From Rhodospirillaceae bacterium (GTDB lineage: Bacteria > Pseudomonadota > Alphaproteobacteria > TMED109 > TMED131), in contig CACCMS010000003.1 of NCBI GenBank assembly GCA_902547175.1, positions 1 through 47,415 on the forward strand: a stretch of 47,415 bases of DNA. The letters run 5' to 3'. The translations under genes and the position numbers were made by a program. The number at the start of each line of letters is the position of its first letter. The first letter of the stretch is position 1. Below, piece by piece: positions 44,627 to 47,415 of the stretch. The notes under the pieces were generated by a model. That model was given only the letters and a program-made list of their open reading frames with translations. It had not been told where the DNA came from and ran no database searches.

Positions 44627-45226
44627 ATGGGAAGTATACTAACCTCTTTGAATAAAACAATAATAGTAAGTATTCTAGTTACTATATTATTTTTTGTTTA
44701 TTTTTTTGCAGACGGAGGAAATATTGATGTTTATTTTTGGCAATTTCTTTTTAGGTACATACATGTTCTGGCTGGTACTATGTGGATAGGGCTACTTTGG
44801 TACTTTAACTTTGTTCAAATACCAAATATGCCTAAAATTCCTGATGAGCAAAAACCTGCTATAGGGAAAGTAATTGCTCCAGCTGCACTTTGGTATTTTA
44901 GATGGGGTGCGATGTTCACACTTATATCAGGATTAATTTTAGCTCATTTAAATGGATACCTAGCTTCAGCATTACAGTTAGGAATATTATCAGGTAGTAG
45001 TAGAGATACAGCTATTGGTATAGGAATGTGGATGGCTATTATAATGTTTATTAACGTTTGGTTCGTTATATGGCCAAACCAGAAAAAAGCATTAGGAATT
45101 GTTGACGCAGATGCAGATACTAAAGCAAAATCAGCAAGAACTGCTATGCTGTTTTCTAGAACTAATACTCTATTATCAATTCCTATGCTATTTGCAATGG
45201 TATCTGCTCAAAATATTTGGGCATAA
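44627..45226 (+). CDS. PuuD-type (urate oxidase N-terminal domain) membrane protein
   Basis: A 199-residue integral membrane protein of the Urate_ox_N family (membrane part of urate hydroxylase PuuD), with about five hydrophobic segments. Diagnostic segments are FRYIHVLAGTMWIGLLWYFN, AALWYFRWGAMFTLISGL, NVWFVIWPNQKKALG and ARTAMLFSRTNTLLSIPMLF. Characterised PuuD enzymes also have a C-terminal cytochrome c domain (CxxCH), which is absent here, and no purine-degradation genes are nearby. An electron-transfer role other than urate oxidation is possible. AGGAG ribosome-binding site. Confidence 0.82.
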   Translation: MGSILTSLNKTIIVSILVTILFFVYFFADGGNIDVYFWQFLFRYIHVLAGTMWIGLLWYFNFVQIPNMPKIPDEQKPAIGKVIAPAALWYFRWGAMFTLISGLILAHLNGYLASALQLGILSGSSRDTAIGIGMWMAIIMFINVWFVIWPNQKKALGIVDADADTKAKSARTAMLFSRTNTLLSIPMLFAMVSAQNIWA

Positions 45227-45234
45227 AAAAAATC

Positions 45235-45269
45235 AAATCTAAGAGTAATTAATTGTTACTCTTAGATTT
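45235..45269. terminator. Bidirectional-type hairpin terminator
   Basis: A perfect 14-bp stem (45235-45248 with 45256-45269) and a seven-base loop between the convergent PuuD-type and amidohydrolase genes. On the minus strand it is followed by a run of eight T (complement of 45225-45232), so it terminates the amidohydrolase transcript; it overlaps that gene's stop codon. It may also stop plus-strand transcription. Confidence 0.85.
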
Positions 45270-46926
45270 AACTTAAATATTCTCTAATTAATTTTCCTGC
45301 TGTTTTTTTATTCTTATTAACACCATTGACCCATATTTCTTTTATACCAACGGGGTCTACAATTAATCTATCTGATTTAGCAGGAAGATCATCTTTTCTA
45401 TATGCAGCAGACGTGTTTATTTTATTTGGATCAAACAAAATCATATCTGCAAAATAACCAGGAACCAATCTTCCCCTTTTAGGAATTCTACATATATCTG
45501 CTTGTTTGCCAGTTAAATTAAAAACTGCTTCTTCTAAAGAAAAAACTTTCAACTCTCTAGTCCATTTAGATAATAACTCTATTGCATACCCAGCATCACA
45601 TAGTAGTGATGTATGCGCTCCCGCATCTGACAAAGCTATAGAGGCATATTGATGCTTTAATAATTTTTGAACCTGTTTATTATCTGAGTTTAAAAGTTCT
45701 GCTGCAAATAAATCTTCGAAGCCGTCATTAATAGCATTATCTAATAACCAATCAAATGGTTCTTTATTATAAAAATTTGCAATTTCTAATAAATTCATTC
45801 CTATATGTTTTGAGAGGCTAGTACGTTTTGTATTTATTAGTTTTATTTTTTCCCAATTTCCAACAAATAGTTTATTTTTAGTTGTATCCAAAATTTCATC
45901 TAAAACTGCTTTTCTAAATCCCTGATTTTTTAAAACATTTTTTCTATCTTCAACAGTATTTTGAATCATGTAATCTTTCCAGGCCACTAAACCCTCTAGC
46001 ATATAAGGCTCATTCATAGTAAATTCCATTGTTAAAGGTCTGCATGAAACTTGTCCCCAAATTTCATAGCCTTTATTTTGTGCTTTAGTAATATCTTCTA
46101 AAACGTTATAGGCCCAGCTTTTTTTCATAGGATTATGTAAAAGTGCTGCAACCATAGCTGGTCTGTCAACATTACCTAATAACTTAATGATATCTTTAAT
46201 TTCCGTATCATTAGATTTAGTTAGCATAAATATTCCTCTTCCATCAATTGCCATTGCTTTTATAAGTCTGCTAATTTCTTCTTTACTAGCAAACCTAGAA
46301 GGCATAGGAATACCATTAGTACCATTATGTCCTTCAAAAGTAGAAGTGGCGAAACCTATAGCTCCACTTCTCATGGAATCAGAAACTATTTTTTCCATTT
46401 TAATGATTTCATCTTCTCTCGCCTTCCTTTGCATTGCATCTTCACCCATAGTCCATATTCGTAATGCTGAATGGCCAATATAGGAACAAATATTTAAAGC
46501 AAGATTTTTACTTTCTAATAAAGATAAATACTCATGATAACTTTCATAATTCCAATCAATACCTTTTTTTAGAGTGTTATAAGGCATTCCTTCAACTTTT
46601 GTTAAATTTTTAATATTTAATTCTCGATGCTCTGGTTTACATGGAGCAATAGTAAAACCACAGTTTCCTATTATAGCAGTAGTTACGCCTAAGTCTAAGG
46701 AAGGAGAAGCAGTGGCATCCCAGGTTAGTTGAGCGTCATAATGAGTATGAACATCTATAAATCCAGGGCATAAAACTAAGCCCTCAGCATCATAACATTG
46801 CTTTGCTGATCCTAAATTTTTGCCTCTTTCTACTATAATATCATCAATAACACCAATATCACCGTGAAATGCCTTTAAACCCGTACCATCAACAATTTTA
46901 GCATTTTTAATTTTTAAATCATACAT
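45268..46926 (-). CDS. D-aminoacylase-family amidohydrolase
   Basis: A 552-residue metal-dependent amidohydrolase of the N-acyl-D-amino-acid deacylase group. The metal motif is PGFIDVHTHYDAQLTWD, the conserved Cys ligand region is GNCGFTIAPC, and later come SYIGHSALR, ALSDAGAHTSLL and the C-terminal KRGRLVPGYFADMILFDP. Enzymes in this group hydrolyse N-acyl-D-amino acids or related amides in the cytosol. It starts 11 bases downstream of the HMG-CoA lyase stop, so the two are in one operon. Natural substrate not clear; a link with leucine or acyl-CoA breakdown is only contextual. Confidence 0.85.
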   Translation of the reverse strand: MYDLKIKNAKIVDGTGLKAFHGDIGVIDDIIVERGKNLGSAKQCYDAEGLVLCPGFIDVHTHYDAQLTWDATASPSLDLGVTTAIIGNCGFTIAPCKPEHRELNIKNLTKVEGMPYNTLKKGIDWNYESYHEYLSLLESKNLALNICSYIGHSALRIWTMGEDAMQRKAREDEIIKMEKIVSDSMRSGAIGFATSTFEGHNGTNGIPMPSRFASKEEISRLIKAMAIDGRGIFMLTKSNDTEIKDIIKLLGNVDRPAMVAALLHNPMKKSWAYNVLEDITKAQNKGYEIWGQVSCRPLTMEFTMNEPYMLEGLVAWKDYMIQNTVEDRKNVLKNQGFRKAVLDEILDTTKNKLFVGNWEKIKLINTKRTSLSKHIGMNLLEIANFYNKEPFDWLLDNAINDGFEDLFAAELLNSDNKQVQKLLKHQYASIALSDAGAHTSLLCDAGYAIELLSKWTRELKVFSLEEAVFNLTGKQADICRIPKRGRLVPGYFADMILFDPNKINTSAAYRKDDLPAKSDRLIVDPVGIKEIWVNGVNKNKKTAGKLIREYLS

Positions 46927-46937
46927 AATAAAAACTC

Positions 46938-47415
46938 CTATTGATTAGCATATGCTCTTGCTACTCTGCTATTAGGTAATCTTTTCATGTAATTACTTAT
47001 ATACCAAGAAACCTCAATTATGTCTTTTAGCTTTATCCCCGTTTTTATACCAATGCCGTTAAGCATATATAAAACGTCCTCTGTAGCAACATTTCCAGTA
47101 GCTCCTTTAGCATATGGACAACCTCCAAGGCCTGCTATTGATGTATCTAAAGTTTGAACTCCCATTTGCAACACTGCATAAATATTTGACAAAGCCTGTC
47201 CGTATGTATCATGAAAATGGGCAGCTATATTTTCTATATTTACGTTTTTAGACACTAACTCAAATAATTTTATAGCATCAAAAGGTGTTCCACATCCAAT
47301 TGTATCACCTAAAGAAACTTGATAGCAACCTTGTTCAATTAAAAATGATGCTAAATCTGCTGTACTTTCATAACTAACTTTTCCTTCATATGGGCAACCT
47401 AATACACAACTCAAA
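46938..47415 (-). CDS. mvaB: Hydroxymethylglutaryl-CoA lyase, 5'-truncated by the window edge
   Basis: The C-terminal 158-159 residues of a DRE-TIM metallolyase that splits HMG-CoA into acetyl-CoA and acetoacetate (end of leucine degradation). VLGCPYEGKVS, the SLGDTIGCGTPFDA segment, AAHFHDTYGQALSNI (metal-binding His pair) and the signature AGLGGCPYAKGATGNVATED are present, the latter containing the catalytic Cys. The protein runs off the right edge, so its true start is outside; the in-frame TTG at 47414 is not a start. Confidence 0.93.
   Translation of the reverse strand, partial: LSCVLGCPYEGKVSYESTADLASFLIEQGCYQVSLGDTIGCGTPFDAIKLFELVSKNVNIENIAAHFHDTYGQALSNIYAVLQMGVQTLDTSIAGLGGCPYAKGATGNVATEDVLYMLNGIGIKTGIKLKDIIEVSWYISNYMKRLPNSRVARAYANQ

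Overview
The window comes from an AT-rich, tightly packed alphaproteobacterial genome. The evidence is the 16S rRNA fragment at the left edge (it has the alphaproteobacterial GTGAAATTCGTAGATATT stretch), an NDUFS4-type complex I accessory protein, and many 1-14 base gene overlaps with short spacers. A free-living, streamlined marine lineage (SAR11-, HIMB59/AEGEAN-169- or SAR116-like) fits the gene content, but I cannot fix the clade without a 16S comparison. I see no transposase, integrase, phage gene or CRISPR array. The standard genetic code is used.

Layout. 1-1056: the 3' two thirds of 16S rRNA, not followed by the usual tRNA-Ile/tRNA-Ala/23S. 1256-1912: a crotonase-fold protein lacking the usual catalytic glutamates. 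1981-9996: a nine-gene co-directional run made of a TauABC/SsuABC-like importer, then an ABC ATPase, YVTN beta-propeller, periplasmic binding protein and ABC-2 permease of the type found beside PQQ-dependent alcohol dehydrogenases (and in lanthanide 'lut' clusters), then cysteine synthase and mercaptopyruvate sulfurtransferase. 9984-12866: dicarboxylate/glutamate symporter, DUF192 protein, ModE-type HTH protein, short-chain dehydrogenase and an unlisted 35-residue membrane protein. 12874-16901: a lipoprotein, then a metallo-beta-lactamase-fold protein and a GSCFA protein, each preceded by a long AT-rich gap. 17105-18041: tRNA-Arg(UCU), a frameshifted rhodanese pseudogene, the complex I NDUFS4-like gene and tRNA-Pro(UGG).

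18069-26677 is mostly on the minus strand: NhaD antiporter; a periplasmic molybdenum hydroxylase (IorA/IorB type) with a short-chain dehydrogenase, CoxE-like VWA protein, MoxR/CoxD-like ATPase and bacterioferritin upstream; gpmA on the plus strand; and an unlisted bacterioferritin-associated ferredoxin (bfd) with a Fur-box-like operator. 26823-30909: panB, small heat-shock protein, two glycosyltransferases, YgfZ. 30904-37554: a minus-strand operon sppA - zinc-ribbon membrane protein - glyQ - glyS - ppdK. 37708-41304: ispB, then modCBA on the minus strand. 41532-47415: isocitrate lyase with a small partner ORF, tRNA-Arg(UCG), DUF218 protein, a secreted beta-barrel-like protein, a PuuD-type membrane domain protein, a D-aminoacylase-family amidohydrolase and a 5'-truncated HMG-CoA lyase.

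How the genes fit together. Molybdenum recurs: molybdate import (modABC), a ModE-type DNA-binding protein, and a Mo-hydroxylase with CoxD/E-type maturation proteins. C2/C3 metabolism is represented by isocitrate lyase, pyruvate phosphate dikinase, GpmA and HMG-CoA lyase. Iron storage and release are represented by bfr and bfd. The less ordinary items are the dual-ABC PQQ-associated operon, the MBL/GSCFA pair with leaderless-looking promoters, the bfr-headed molybdoenzyme operon, the decaying rhodanese gene and several very small proteins.
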